This document shows positions 46,845-56,006 of a stretch of DNA of 64,000 bases, one piece after another; the first letter of the stretch is position 1; every line of letters begins with the position of its first letter. Below the pieces are notes generated by a model, which did no database searches, had not been told where the DNA came from, and was given only the letters and a program-made list of their open reading frames with translations. The DNA is from Streptomyces sp. NWU339 (GTDB taxonomy: Bacteria > Actinomycetota > Actinomycetes > Streptomycetales > Streptomycetaceae), in assembly GCF_003143855.1 (NCBI RefSeq), contig NZ_QFRK01000008.1, positions 1 through 64,000 of the forward strand, in the 5' to 3' direction. The position numbers and the translations under genes were made by a program.

Positions 46845-46886
46845 GACCGCGTCGTGTGTCAAGTCCGGGATCGTGACCGCGTCGTG
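46845..46886. promoter_or_regulatory. Two direct repeats upstream of the sugar ABC operon
   Basis: GACCGCGTCGTG occurs at 46845-46856 and again at 46875-46886, exactly 30 bp (three helical turns) apart, 84 bp upstream of the binding-protein start. Candidate binding sites for an unlinked regulator; no LacI/GntR gene lies adjacent. Confidence 0.4.
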
Positions 46887-47000
46887 ACTCTCCGGGGCCG
46901 TGGGGCGCCGGAGCGGGGCATGCCGGGGCGGGGCGTGTCCGTGCCGCGTGCCGGGTGGCGAGCGGTCGGGTGACGCGGGGTCAGCCGGCTCGGAGTCAGG

Positions 47001-50000
47001 TCAGAGCAGGGACGGCACCTCGGTGGCCGAGACCTGGCGGGCCGCGCGTTCCAGCGCGCTGGCGAGCAGCGCGAGATCGGTCGGGCCGTTGCCGAGTTCC
47101 CGGACCGGGCGGCGGGCCGGCGGATCGCCCATGCGGTGCCACTCCAGCGGTACGACCGTGGGCCGCAGCGTCGCCGTGCGCGGGATGCGGCCGGTCACCC
47201 GTCCGCCCTGGAACGCGGTCGCCGTGCCGTCCGGGTGGGCCAACTGTCCGCGTCCCGGCGCCGGTTCTCCTCCGTTGTCCCGGCCCTGCTCGAACGGGGA
47301 GGTGTCCCCACGGCCGCCCGGCGCGGGCGGGTCGAGCGTCACGCGCAGGGTCGCCCGCTTCGCCGGCTCGGTCTCCGCCGTGCGGGCGCAGGGGCCGGTG
47401 GCGGCCACCAGGTGCACGCCCAGCCGCTCGCCCTCCCGCGCGACCGCCTCCAGCGCCCGCAGCACCGACCCGGCGGCGGGCCGCCCCGGCGAGCCGAGCG
47501 CGGGGGAGACCAGCGCGTCCAGGTCGTCCACGACCACCACCAGCCGGGGCAGCGGAGGCGGGGCCTCCGTCCTGCGCCGCGCCGCCCCGGGCCGCAGCCG
47601 CAGCGTCGAACTGGGCGGGGCGTCCAGGTCCCCCGAGTGCTCACCGCCGGCGGCCGCCTGGCCGCGGGGCGCGGTCGTGCGCTGGGCGACCATACGGTCC
47701 GACAGCTCACGCCCGGTGTGCCACTCCACGAAGTCCGACCGGCCGAGCAGTTCGGCACGCCGCTTCAGCTCGGCGCTCAGCGACTGGGCGAACTCCCGCA
47801 TCCGCACCGGATCGTTGGCGCTGAGGTGCGTGGTGACGTGCGGTACGTCCGTGCACACCCGCAGTCCGTCGCCCGGCCCGCCGCCCGACGCGGCGGCGCA
47901 CCGGCCGTCCACCAGGACGATGCCCAGCCGGTCCGGCCGTTCGGCTGCGGCCAGGGAGGCGACGACGGCCCGGAGCAGTTCGGTACGGCCGCTGCCGGAC
48001 GGCCCCTCCACCAGCAGGTGCGGCCCCTCGGCCGCGAGGTCGGCGGCGACCGGGCCGCGGGGACCGGCGCCCAGCACCGCGGACACCCGGCCGCCGGTGC
48101 TCTCCCTGTCGTCGGCCGCGTCCGCCCAGCGGGCCATCAGCGAGGCCGGGGTGGCACGGGCCAGCCCCAGCTCGTCCAGCAGCCGCGCCGACTGGGGCAG
48201 CGGCGCCGACACGCGCGTGTGCACCGCGCCGGGGACGCCCTCCGGGCGCAGCGGTGCCAGCGCCCGCGCGAAGCGTTCGGCCCACGCCGGGGAGACCGCG
48301 TCGACCGTGGCGACCGTGCCGTGACCGACCGGGCCCGGTGCCGACACCGTCCCCGTACCGGCGCCGGTGCCGGCCACCCGCAGCAGCCGCAGGGTGGTCG
48401 CCACGTCCCCGCTGAGCAGGGCGACGGCACCGCACTCCCGGAACGCCGGGGTCACCGCGCAGGCCGCCTCGTACGTCCGCGTGACCGGGGACGCGGCGGA
48501 GGCGGCGGACGTCTCGGCGAGACACACCAGGTGGATCCCGGCCCGCGGTCCCTCCACGGCCAGCCGCACCAGCGCGTCGCGCACCTCGGGGGCACCGGAG
48601 GCACCGAGGTCACCGGGATCACCGTCCACGACGACCACGGTGTACGGCCCCGCGAAGCCGTCCGCCGGGCCGGCGCCGTCGCCCACGGCCCAGGAGGGAC
48701 GCCGGCGCTCGCTCCGGTCGGCGTCGGCGGGCCGGGGCTGCTCCGGGATGAGCGGGGCGGCCGGGGCCGGTCGGGTGGGTGAGGTCCGTGCCGCGTGGTC
48801 GTGGTCCGCCAGGCGGCGCAGCAGCTCCTCGGTGCGGGCCGCGGCCTGTTCGCGGTCGTGGGCGAGGAGCAGCCGGCAGTCCTGGCCGTGCCCCGGGCGT
48901 ACGTGCGGCAGCCAGCCCAGCCAGGCCCATTCGGCGGTCCGCTCCTCCAGGGGGCGGGAGCGGTCCGCGGCGATCAGGACGATCTCCAGCACGTCGGGGG
49001 AGTGCAGCGCGGCGAGCTGGGCCAGCACCACGCGGGCCAGCCCGGTGAGCCGCTCGCGCGGGCCGGCCAGGCCCAGCGAGCCCACCTCGCGCAGTCCCGA
49101 GGTCATCGGTACGGCGGGCAGCAGACCCGAGCCGCCCGGCACCGCCCGGTCGGCCGTGCCGAGGCGTATCGCGAGGGTCTCCGGATGGCCGGGCCCGCGC
49201 TCCCACAGCCGGGGCCCGGGGCCCAGCGCGGTCAGCAGCAGGGCGGCGGGGTCGGGCCAGGTCTCGGGCGGGCCCGGCGCGGCCACGGCCCGTTCGGGCG
49301 GGACGGCGCCGACCGCCTCCCCGCCGGGCCCGTCCGCCCCGGCGCTCTCCGGTCCCTGGCGTCCTCCGGCCAGGCGCCGCGCCCAGGCGGAGAGCCCGCC
49401 GCGCCTGCGGGCGCCGGAAGGCTGCTGCGTGAGTCCGGCGCCGTCCAGGTCGGTGCCGCGCAGCGGGGTGCCCTTACGGCTGGTGGGGGGAGGGGCCCCG
49501 GGGCCGCCGGTGCCCGAGTGGGTGACCCCGGTGGGGGGCGCCGGGGGTTCTGGGGTCGCCCCGTCGTACGGGTCGCGGTACATGTCGCCCGGGCGTCCGG
49601 CGTCCGGGTCGCCGTCGGCGGGCCTCGGCTGCGACACCCGGCGCCCCTTGGGGACCCGCGGCAGCTCGCCCCGGGGAGCGACGTGCACCGTGCGCCCGCC
49701 GGGATCGGAGGGGTCCGTCTCGCGGTTCTCGATCCCCGGTGCGTCGCCCCGGCCGGGGGCCGGCGGGCGTTCCCCCGTGCCCGCCCCGTACCCGCCGGAG
49801 GTGGTGGCCCAGGGTGCGGAACCGTAGCCGTGGTGGGTCGGACGACCCGGCTGCACCGGATACGCGGCCGGTACCCGCGCGTACCCCGACCCCAGCGTCC
49901 CCGTCCCCGACGTCGTCCTGGCCGGCTCCCCGCTGCCACCACCGCCGACACGGTCCTCGCCCGCGCGTGGATTCGGCACGCGTACATGCCCCTCCCCGTC

Positions 50001-50633
50001 CGGTGTCGTCCGCGCGCACGCCCCCGGTCCGGCGGCCGGGGTGAGGCGCAGGGCCGACTCGCCGATCCGCAGCAGCGCGCCCGGTGCCAGAGCGACCGGG
50101 CGGGGGCCCACCCGCCGGCCGTCCAAGGTTGTGCCGTTCGTGGAACCGAGGTCGGCGACCGAGACCCTGCCGTCCGGGCCGACCGTCACCGCGCAGTGCA
50201 GCCGGGAGACGTCCGGGTCGTCGAGCGGCACATCGGCGTCGGCCGAGCGGCCGATGCGGATCTCGCCGCCGTGCAGCAGGTGGACGCCCCCCGCGTCGGG
50301 ACCGGCGACAACATGGAGCCTGGTCGGGGTGTCGTCCAGCTCGGGATGCGGCTCGGGTTCGCCCGGGGCGCCCACGGCCAGCACCGCGCCCTCGATCAGC
50401 GGAGGCTCGCCGAGGGTGCAGCGCTGGGCGTCCAGCCGCTGGTCACCGGCGTACAGCACCGGGGCACCCGAGCCCGAGGAGGAGCCGGATCCCCCGTCGC
50501 CGCCGGAAGCCGCGGAGACCAGTGCGGCGGCCACCGTCGCCAGGGCCGTACCGGCGGGGGCGGTGACGACCACGTGGCCCCGCGCGGGGGAGGGCGGGCC
50601 CAGCGGGTCTACGACGGTCAGCCGGATCTGCAT
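47001..50633 (-). CDS. FHA domain - FtsK/SpoIIIE-type ATPase, EssC/EccC-like
   Basis: 1210 aa. Residues ~1-95: ubiquitin-like/first FHA-like segment; ~105-195: canonical FHA domain (GEIRIGRS, DPDVSRLHCAV, DLGSTNGT), a phosphothreonine reader; ~200-480: disordered Gly/Pro-rich linker; ~490-830: degenerate FtsK-like domain; ~840-1200: second FtsK domain with Walker A GPSGSGRT (residues 877-884) and Walker B LVVVVDDLD. The invariant Walker A Lys is replaced by Arg883. Related to the type VII secretion motor EssC, but no WXG100 genes are nearby and no membrane helix is obvious. Divergent from two Ser/Thr kinase genes, which suggests phospho-dependent recruitment. ATG 50633; ribosome site weak. 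Confidence 0.85.
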   Translation of the reverse strand: MQIRLTVVDPLGPPSPARGHVVVTAPAGTALATVAAALVSAASGGDGGSGSSSGSGAPVLYAGDQRLDAQRCTLGEPPLIEGAVLAVGAPGEPEPHPELDDTPTRLHVVAGPDAGGVHLLHGGEIRIGRSADADVPLDDPDVSRLHCAVTVGPDGRVSVADLGSTNGTTLDGRRVGPRPVALAPGALLRIGESALRLTPAAGPGACARTTPDGEGHVRVPNPRAGEDRVGGGGSGEPARTTSGTGTLGSGYARVPAAYPVQPGRPTHHGYGSAPWATTSGGYGAGTGERPPAPGRGDAPGIENRETDPSDPGGRTVHVAPRGELPRVPKGRRVSQPRPADGDPDAGRPGDMYRDPYDGATPEPPAPPTGVTHSGTGGPGAPPPTSRKGTPLRGTDLDGAGLTQQPSGARRRGGLSAWARRLAGGRQGPESAGADGPGGEAVGAVPPERAVAAPGPPETWPDPAALLLTALGPGPRLWERGPGHPETLAIRLGTADRAVPGGSGLLPAVPMTSGLREVGSLGLAGPRERLTGLARVVLAQLAALHSPDVLEIVLIAADRSRPLEERTAEWAWLGWLPHVRPGHGQDCRLLLAHDREQAAARTEELLRRLADHDHAARTSPTRPAPAAPLIPEQPRPADADRSERRRPSWAVGDGAGPADGFAGPYTVVVVDGDPGDLGASGAPEVRDALVRLAVEGPRAGIHLVCLAETSAASAASPVTRTYEAACAVTPAFRECGAVALLSGDVATTLRLLRVAGTGAGTGTVSAPGPVGHGTVATVDAVSPAWAERFARALAPLRPEGVPGAVHTRVSAPLPQSARLLDELGLARATPASLMARWADAADDRESTGGRVSAVLGAGPRGPVAADLAAEGPHLLVEGPSGSGRTELLRAVVASLAAAERPDRLGIVLVDGRCAAASGGGPGDGLRVCTDVPHVTTHLSANDPVRMREFAQSLSAELKRRAELLGRSDFVEWHTGRELSDRMVAQRTTAPRGQAAAGGEHSGDLDAPPSSTLRLRPGAARRRTEAPPPLPRLVVVVDDLDALVSPALGSPGRPAAGSVLRALEAVAREGERLGVHLVAATGPCARTAETEPAKRATLRVTLDPPAPGGRGDTSPFEQGRDNGGEPAPGRGQLAHPDGTATAFQGGRVTGRIPRTATLRPTVVPLEWHRMGDPPARRPVRELGNGPTDLALLASALERAARQVSATEVPSLL

Positions 50634-51376
50634 CGCCGGGAGCGGTCCCTTCTGCGCGGGCGCCCGCGGCACAGGGGGACGAAGCGGCCCCGCGGTCCCC
50701 CACCGCGGACTTCCCCCACCACCACACGCGCACGTACGGCCAGTACTGCAGGCATCCTCGCACCTGACACCGGCGCCATGCCCGCCCCCCGGCATCAAAT
50801 GATCTTGATTGGTCGGCTCTGCCCTCAAAAGTGCCTGCCCAATGCGCCGTGGATGATCGTTTCAGCGCCACTTGAGATCGGTCACGTCCGGTGTCCGGCA
50901 ACCAAACGGACCGAGTCGAGCGTCTTCCGTCGAACACGGAGGGGGAACCGTACGGAGGAAACCCCACAGCCCCGTGGAACCCGACACAGGGCGGAAAGCC
51001 GGCACGGACCCGACACGGACCCGACAGGAAGAGCCGGGAAGACGCCGAAGTCGACAGGCCGGTGTCCCGTGCGGCGGCACTGGGCCTGTCCGGCACATCC
51101 CCGTCGTCCGCCCGGAGGGCGGGCTCTGGGGCGTCTGGTGCGTGCGATCGCAAGGCGCCGGAAGGTCCTCGATGGGGGTCCCCCCGCTCGAGCGGAGCCG
51201 AGAGTGGGGGAGGAGCTACTAGGGCCTTTCGGCAACGCGGCGAGCGTGCGTGCCAGACGCCCCAGAGCAGGCGGGGATTTGCCGGACAGGCCCTACAGTG
51301 GGGCGGAGCAATTCCGTTCCGCGGTACGACGAACCACGGTGTACGCCAGCCAAGCAAGCAGCAGGGAGCGCATGAC
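50634..51376. other. 743-bp gap between the FHA-FtsK and kinase genes
   Basis: No supported gene; long open frames here are shadows. It contains the inverted-repeat-bounded element at 51082-51293. The remaining ~450 bp next to the FHA gene shows only modest A/T-richer patches near 50800-50900 (TTGATTGGTCGG), a plausible promoter for the FHA gene. Confidence 0.55.
51082..51293. repeat. Intergenic palindromic element with perfect terminal inverted repeats, copy A
   Basis: 212 bp bounded by GGGCCTGTCCGGCA (51082-51095) and its exact complement TGCCGGACAGGCCC (51280-51293). Nested inside are a second perfect inverted pair of 16 bp (GCTCTGGGGCGTCTGG and its complement near 51255-51270) and a central hairpin motif (GCTCGAGCGGAGCCGAGAG) flanked by G and C runs. 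The whole element can fold into one long hairpin. No open reading frame of substance; no clear target-site duplication. Confidence 0.8.
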
Positions 51377-53038
51377 GTGCGGCCGGTAGGGAGCAAGTAC
51401 CTGCTCGAGGAGCAGATCGGACGCGGCGCCACGGGCACCGTCTGGCGGGGCCGCCAGAGGGAGACCGCGGGAGCCGAGGCGGCGGTGCCCGGCCAGCCGG
51501 GTGAGACCGTCGCGATCAAGGTCCTCAAGGAGGAGCTCGCGAGCGACGCGGACATCGTGACGCGGTTCCTGCGGGAGCGCTCCGTCCTGCTCAGGCTGAC
51601 CCACCCCAACATCGTCCGGGTCCGCGACCTGGTCGTCGAGGGCGATCTGCTGGCTCTGGTCATGGACCTCGTCCAGGGCCCCGACCTGCACCGCTACCTG
51701 CGGGAGAACGGCCCCCTCACCCCCGTCGCCGCCGCGCTGCTGACCGCCCAGATCTCCGACGCGCTCGCCGCCAGCCACGCCGACGGCGTGGTGCACCGCG
51801 ACCTGAAGCCCGCCAACGTCCTGCTCAAGCAGGACGGCGGCGAGATGCACCCGATGCTGACCGACTTCGGCATCGCCCGGCTGGCCGACTCCCCGGGCCT
51901 GACCCGCACCCATGAGTTCGTCGGCACGCCCGCGTACATCGCGCCCGAGTCCGCCGAGGGCCGCCCGCAGACCTCCGCCGTCGACATCTACGGCGCCGGC
52001 ATCCTGCTGTACGAGCTGGTCACCGGCCGCCCGCCGTTCTCCGGCGGCTCCGCCCTGGAGGTGCTGCACCAGCACCTGAGCGCCGAACCGCGCCGCCCCT
52101 CCACGGTCCCGGACCCGCTGTGGACGGTCATCGAGCGCTGCCTCAGCAAGGATCCCGAGCACCGGCCCAGCGCCGAGAACCTCGCACGCGGCCTGCGCGT
52201 CGTCGCCGACGGCATCGGCGTGCACGTGAACTCCGCGCAGATCGCCGCCGCGGAGAACGTCGGCGTGCTCCTCATGCCCGACCCCGCGCCCGCCCCCGTG
52301 CCCGGCACGCCGGGCGCGCCCGGTGCCGCCGACCCGACGCAGGTACTGCCGCACACCGGGGGCGCGTACGACCCCAACGGCGCGACCAGCGTCCTGCCGC
52401 ACACCGGCGGGCCCTCCGGCGCCGCCGACCCGACCGCCGTCATGCCCCCGGTGCCACCGGGCCCGCCCGGCCAGGGCGGCCAGGGACAGGGCGGCCCCGA
52501 CGACCCGCACCCCTGGCAGAACCAGCTGCGCGCGGCCCGCGACCGCAACGAGCAGACGCAGGTCCAGTACCTCGACCCGGGCGAGGACCCGCTGCGCCGT
52601 CGTCCCCAGCGGCAGGTCGCCCGGCCGCCGCAGCAGCAGCCGCAGCAGCAGCGCCGTCCGCAGCCCCAGCCCGCTCCCGGCTACGGACAGCAGCCGCAGC
52701 AGTACCAGCAGCCGCAGCAGTACGCCCCGCCACCGCCGCAGCGACCGCGGCAGCCGGAGCCGCAGCGGTACACCCCGCCGCCGGAACCGCGGCGTCCCGC
52801 GCGCGAGCCCCGCCAGCGGCAGCGCAGCGCCAACCCGATGCGCATCCCCGGTCTCGGCTGCCTGAAGGGCTGCCTGTTCACGATCATCATCCTGTTCGTC
52901 GCGGGCTGGCTGATCTGGGAGCTGAGCCCGCTGCAGGGCTGGATCGGCAGCGGCAAGGGCTACTGGGACCAGCTCACCGACTGGTTCGGCACGGCGACGG
53001 ACTGGATCCAGGACCTGGGCGGGCCCGGGGCGCCTTAG
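51377..53038 (+). CDS. Membrane Ser/Thr protein kinase (PknB class, no PASTA)
   Basis: 553 aa. Kinase domain residues ~8-285: Gly loop IGRGATGTVWRG, Lys in VAIKVLKEE, catalytic loop HRDLKPANVLL with Asp142, DFGIARL, and TPAYIAPE. A long disordered linker (about 305-485), rich in Gln, Pro and Arg, contains two VLPHTGG repeats that could be Thr phosphorylation sites. One membrane helix (LFTIIILFVAGWLIWEL, about 497-513) and a short extracytoplasmic tail of ~40 residues with no PASTA domains. GTG 51377 with GGGAG about 8 nt upstream. Confidence 0.93.
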   Translation: MRPVGSKYLLEEQIGRGATGTVWRGRQRETAGAEAAVPGQPGETVAIKVLKEELASDADIVTRFLRERSVLLRLTHPNIVRVRDLVVEGDLLALVMDLVQGPDLHRYLRENGPLTPVAAALLTAQISDALAASHADGVVHRDLKPANVLLKQDGGEMHPMLTDFGIARLADSPGLTRTHEFVGTPAYIAPESAEGRPQTSAVDIYGAGILLYELVTGRPPFSGGSALEVLHQHLSAEPRRPSTVPDPLWTVIERCLSKDPEHRPSAENLARGLRVVADGIGVHVNSAQIAAAENVGVLLMPDPAPAPVPGTPGAPGAADPTQVLPHTGGAYDPNGATSVLPHTGGPSGAADPTAVMPPVPPGPPGQGGQGQGGPDDPHPWQNQLRAARDRNEQTQVQYLDPGEDPLRRRPQRQVARPPQQQPQQQRRPQPQPAPGYGQQPQQYQQPQQYAPPPPQRPRQPEPQRYTPPPEPRRPAREPRQRQRSANPMRIPGLGCLKGCLFTIIILFVAGWLIWELSPLQGWIGSGKGYWDQLTDWFGTATDWIQDLGGPGAP

Positions 53039-53193
53039 AGCCCCGACCGAAACGGGCGCCCGCCCCCTTCCGGGGGCGGTTCCGACTTGTTTGCTGATTT
53101 GTCGACATCCGGCGGGTGAATTCGCCGTCCCCGGTGAACGTCGGCTTTCGAGGCGCGTAGCTTTGGCGGCAACACGCGTCGGTAGGAGCAGTC

Positions 53194-54489
53194 TTGGCAC
53201 GGAAGATCGGCAGCCGGTACACCGCCCACCAGATCCTGGGCCGGGGCAGCGCCGGCACGGTGTGGCTCGGCGAAGGGCCGCGAGGACCCGTCGCCATCAA
53301 GCTGCTGCGCGAGGACCTCTCCTCCGACCAGGAGCTCGTCGGGCGTTTCGTGGGGGAGCGGACGGCGCTGCTCGGCCTGGAGCACCCGCACATCGTCTCG
53401 GTGCGCGACCTGGTGGTCGACGGCAACGATCTCGCCCTGGTCATGGACCTGGTCCGCGGCACGGATCTGCGCACCCGGCTCGACCGGGAGCGCAGGCTCG
53501 CGCCGGAGGCCGCGGTGGCGATCGTCGCCGACATCGCGGACGGCCTGGCGGCGGCGCACGCGGCGGGGGTCGTGCACCGGGACGTCAAACCGGAGAACGT
53601 GCTGCTGGACATGCAGGGCCCGCTCGGCCCCGGCGGCTCGCACCGCGCCCTGCTGACCGACTTCGGCGTGGCCAAACTCATCGACACCCCGCGCCGCACC
53701 CGGGCCACGAAGATCATCGGGACGCCGGACTACCTGGCGCCGGAGATCGTGGAGGGCCTGCCGCCGCGCGCGTCGGTCGACATCTACGCGCTCGCCACGG
53801 TCCTGTACGAGCTGCTCGCGGGCTTCACGCCGTTCGGCGGCGGACACCCCGGGGCGGTGCTGCGCCGCCACGTCACCGAGTCGGTGGTCCCGCTCCCCGG
53901 CATCCCCGACGAGCTGTGGCAGCTGCTCGTGCAGTGCCTGGCCAAGGCGCCGGCCTCGCGGCTGCGCGCCTCGGAGCTGGGGACACGGCTGCGGGAGCTG
54001 CTGCCGATGCTGGCGGGGATGCCGCCGCTGGACGTGGACGAGCCGGCCACGGATCCGGTGGAGCCGGACAGGACGGACAGGCCGAACAGGACGGAGAGGC
54101 CGGAGCGAGGGGACACCCCGGCCTCCGGCCCGGCACCGGGCACCGGGGTGCCCGTGCGGCGGCGCGGCGCGGTCCCGCTGGTGCCGGGCGCGAGGCCGAC
54201 CGACTCCAACCGGGACACCCACACCTCGATGCGGGTACCGAGCCCCGACGAGCTGGCCGGCGGCGCCCGCGGCACGGCCCGCGCCCCCCGCGCGAGCGGC
54301 GCCCGCCGTCCCGGTTCGGCCCGCAACCGCGCGCTCGCCCGCCGACGCCGGCTGACCCTGGCCGCGCTGGCGGTGACCCTGCTGGCCGCGGTGGGCGCCG
54401 GTACCTGGCTGGCCACCTCGAACGACGAGCCGGGAACGAACCCCAAGGACGACAACGACAGCAGCAACTCGGCCCCAGCCACCCCTTGA
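53194..54489 (+). CDS. Membrane Ser/Thr protein kinase (PknB class, no PASTA)
   Basis: 431 aa. Kinase domain ~8-270: ILGRGSAGTVWLG, AIKLLRED, HRDVKPENVLLD with Asp130, DFGVAKL, and TPDYLAPE. An Asp/Arg/Pro-rich linker, an Arg cluster (ARNRALARRRR) and one membrane helix (LTLAALAVTLLAAVGAG, about 389-405) follow, with only ~20 residues outside. The TTG start at 53194 is supported by GGAG about 6 nt upstream and the absence of a closer ATG/GTG. Paralogue of the preceding kinase; 155-bp gap between them. Confidence 0.92.
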   Translation: MARKIGSRYTAHQILGRGSAGTVWLGEGPRGPVAIKLLREDLSSDQELVGRFVGERTALLGLEHPHIVSVRDLVVDGNDLALVMDLVRGTDLRTRLDRERRLAPEAAVAIVADIADGLAAAHAAGVVHRDVKPENVLLDMQGPLGPGGSHRALLTDFGVAKLIDTPRRTRATKIIGTPDYLAPEIVEGLPPRASVDIYALATVLYELLAGFTPFGGGHPGAVLRRHVTESVVPLPGIPDELWQLLVQCLAKAPASRLRASELGTRLRELLPMLAGMPPLDVDEPATDPVEPDRTDRPNRTERPERGDTPASGPAPGTGVPVRRRGAVPLVPGARPTDSNRDTHTSMRVPSPDELAGGARGTARAPRASGARRPGSARNRALARRRRLTLAALAVTLLAAVGAGTWLATSNDEPGTNPKDDNDSSNSAPATP

Positions 54490-54590
54490 GCCGCACCCGC
54501 CCCACGCGTGACCAGCACTGACGCCGCCGGTGGGGATTCCGTCCCAGGTGTTCGGTAGGGGTGGCTCGAGCGAGCCGTTACGCTGGGGGT

Positions 54591-55697
54591 GTGGCAGTCG
54601 TCGATGTATCCGAAGAGCTCAAGTCCCTCTCCTCGACCATGGAGTCGATCGAGGCCGTTCTGGACCTCGACAGGATGAGGGCAGACATCGCCGTGCTCGA
54701 GGAGCAGGCGGCCGCGCCCTCCCTGTGGGACGACCCGGAGGCGGCGCAGAAGATCACCAGCAAGCTCTCCCACCTCCAGGCCGAGGTCAGGAAGGCGGAG
54801 ACGCTGCGCGGGCGGATCGACGATCTCGCCATTCTCTTCGAGATGGCCGAGGAGGAGGACGACCCGGACACCCGCGCGGAGGCCGAGGCCGAGCTCGCGG
54901 GCGTCCGCAAGGCGCTCGACGAGATGGAGGTCCGTACCCTCCTGTCCGGCGAGTACGACGCCCGTGAGGCGCTCGTCAACATCCGGGCGGAGGCCGGTGG
55001 CGTCGACGCCGCCGACTTCGCGGAGAAGCTCCAGCGGATGTACCTGCGCTGGGCCGAGCAGCACGGCTACAAGACCGAGGTCTACGAGACGTCGTACGCG
55101 GAGGAGGCCGGCATCAAGTCGACCACCTTCGCCGTGCAGGCGCCCTACGCCTACGGCACCCTCTCGGTCGAGCAGGGCACGCACCGACTGGTGCGCATCT
55201 CGCCCTTCGACAACCAGGGCCGGCGCCAGACCTCGTTCGCGGGCGTCGAGGTGCTCCCCGTCGTCGAGAAGGCCGACCACGTCGACATCGACGAGAGCGA
55301 GCTGCGTGTCGACGTCTACCGTTCCTCGGGCCCCGGCGGCCAGGGCGTCAACACCACCGACTCCGCGGTGCGCATCACGCACATCCCGACCGGCATCGTG
55401 GTCTCCTGCCAGAACGAGCGCTCCCAGATCCAGAACCGCGCCACCGCGATGAACGTCCTCCAGGCCAAGCTGCTGGAGCGGCGCCGCCAGGAGGAGCAGG
55501 CCAAGATGGACGCCCTCAAGGGCGACGGCGGCAACTCCTGGGGCAACCAGATGCGTTCGTACGTGCTGCACCCCTACCAGATGGTCAAGGACCTGCGCAC
55601 GGAGCAGGAAGTCGGCAACCCCGAGGCCGTGTTCAACGGTGAGATCGACGGCTTCCTGGAGGCCGGAATTCGCTGGCGCAAGCAGCGGGAGAAGTGA
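54591..55697 (+). CDS. prfB: Peptide chain release factor 2
   Basis: 368 aa, near-identical to known Streptomyces RF2. Domain 3 has GGQ in [17 protein letters not shown], and the stop-codon recognition region is in domain 2. Releases peptides at UGA and UAA codons. GTG start 54591 ([13 protein letters not shown]). The reading frame is continuous: the autoregulatory +1 frameshift of E. coli prfB is absent, as usual in actinobacteria. First gene of the conserved prfB-ftsEX-smpB neighbourhood. Confidence 0.97.
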   Translation: MAVVDVSEELKSLSSTMESIEAVLDLDRMRADIAVLEEQAAAPSLWDDPEAAQKITSKLSHLQAEVRKAETLRGRIDDLAILFEMAEEEDDPDTRAEAEAELAGVRKALDEMEVRTLLSGEYDAREALVNIRAEAGGVDAADFAEKLQRMYLRWAEQHGYKTEVYETSYAEEAGIKSTTFAVQAPYAYGTLSVEQGTHRLVRISPFDNQGRRQTSFAGVEVLPVVEKADHVDIDESELRVDVYRSSGPGGQGVNTTDSAVRITHIPTGIVVSCQNERSQIQNRATAMNVLQAKLLERRRQEEQAKMDALKGDGGNSWGNQMRSYVLHPYQMVKDLRTEQEVGNPEAVFNGEIDGFLEAGIRWRKQREK

Positions 55698-56006
55698 CCT
55701 CCACACCGACAGAGCTTTGTCGACAAGGCAACTGCCGCCTTCGGGGCGGCAGTTGCCTTTCGTATGCCGGGGGTGTCGGGGTTTTGCATCACACTCACAC
55801 CTTCAATGTGCGGCAAAGCGCACGTACGTGGACATCGCGTACGCAACGGCCTTGACGTCGATTTGAAAAGTGGGAAGGGTGAGGCGCGGCATGCGTATCT
55901 CTGGGGCGCATGTGAACCGGGGGGGGCGTTTCACCGCAGTCACCCCCGTTGATCACGGCCCCGAGCGCCGCCTCATTGACGATGAGCTACTGGGGGTAGC
56001 AACCAG
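55698..56006. other. prfB terminator plus leader of the sortase substrate gene
   Basis: 309 bp. Holds the prfB terminator at 55725-55760 and, to its right, a mixed-composition stretch (55790-55990) with a GTGCG / CGCAC dyad near 55809-55824; presumably the promoter of the surface protein gene. No gene seen. Confidence 0.55.
55725..55760 (+). terminator. prfB: prfB terminator
   Basis: Perfect 15-bp stem AAGGCAACTGCCGCC / GGCGGCAGTTGCCTT with a 5-nt loop (TTCGG), followed by TCG, 27 nt past the stop. Confidence 0.9.

Noticed and set aside
47001..50633. Complete type VII secretion locus
   Set aside because: Only the EssC-like motor is present; no WXG100, EccB/EccD/EccE or mycosin genes nearby.
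51082..51293. Insertion sequence remnant with transposase
   Set aside because: Inverted repeats are present but there is no coding capacity or transposase fragment; reported instead as a MITE-like or hairpin element.
54591..54700. Possible programmed frameshift in prfB
   Set aside because: The reading frame is uninterrupted from the GTG start; no in-frame TGA near codon 25.
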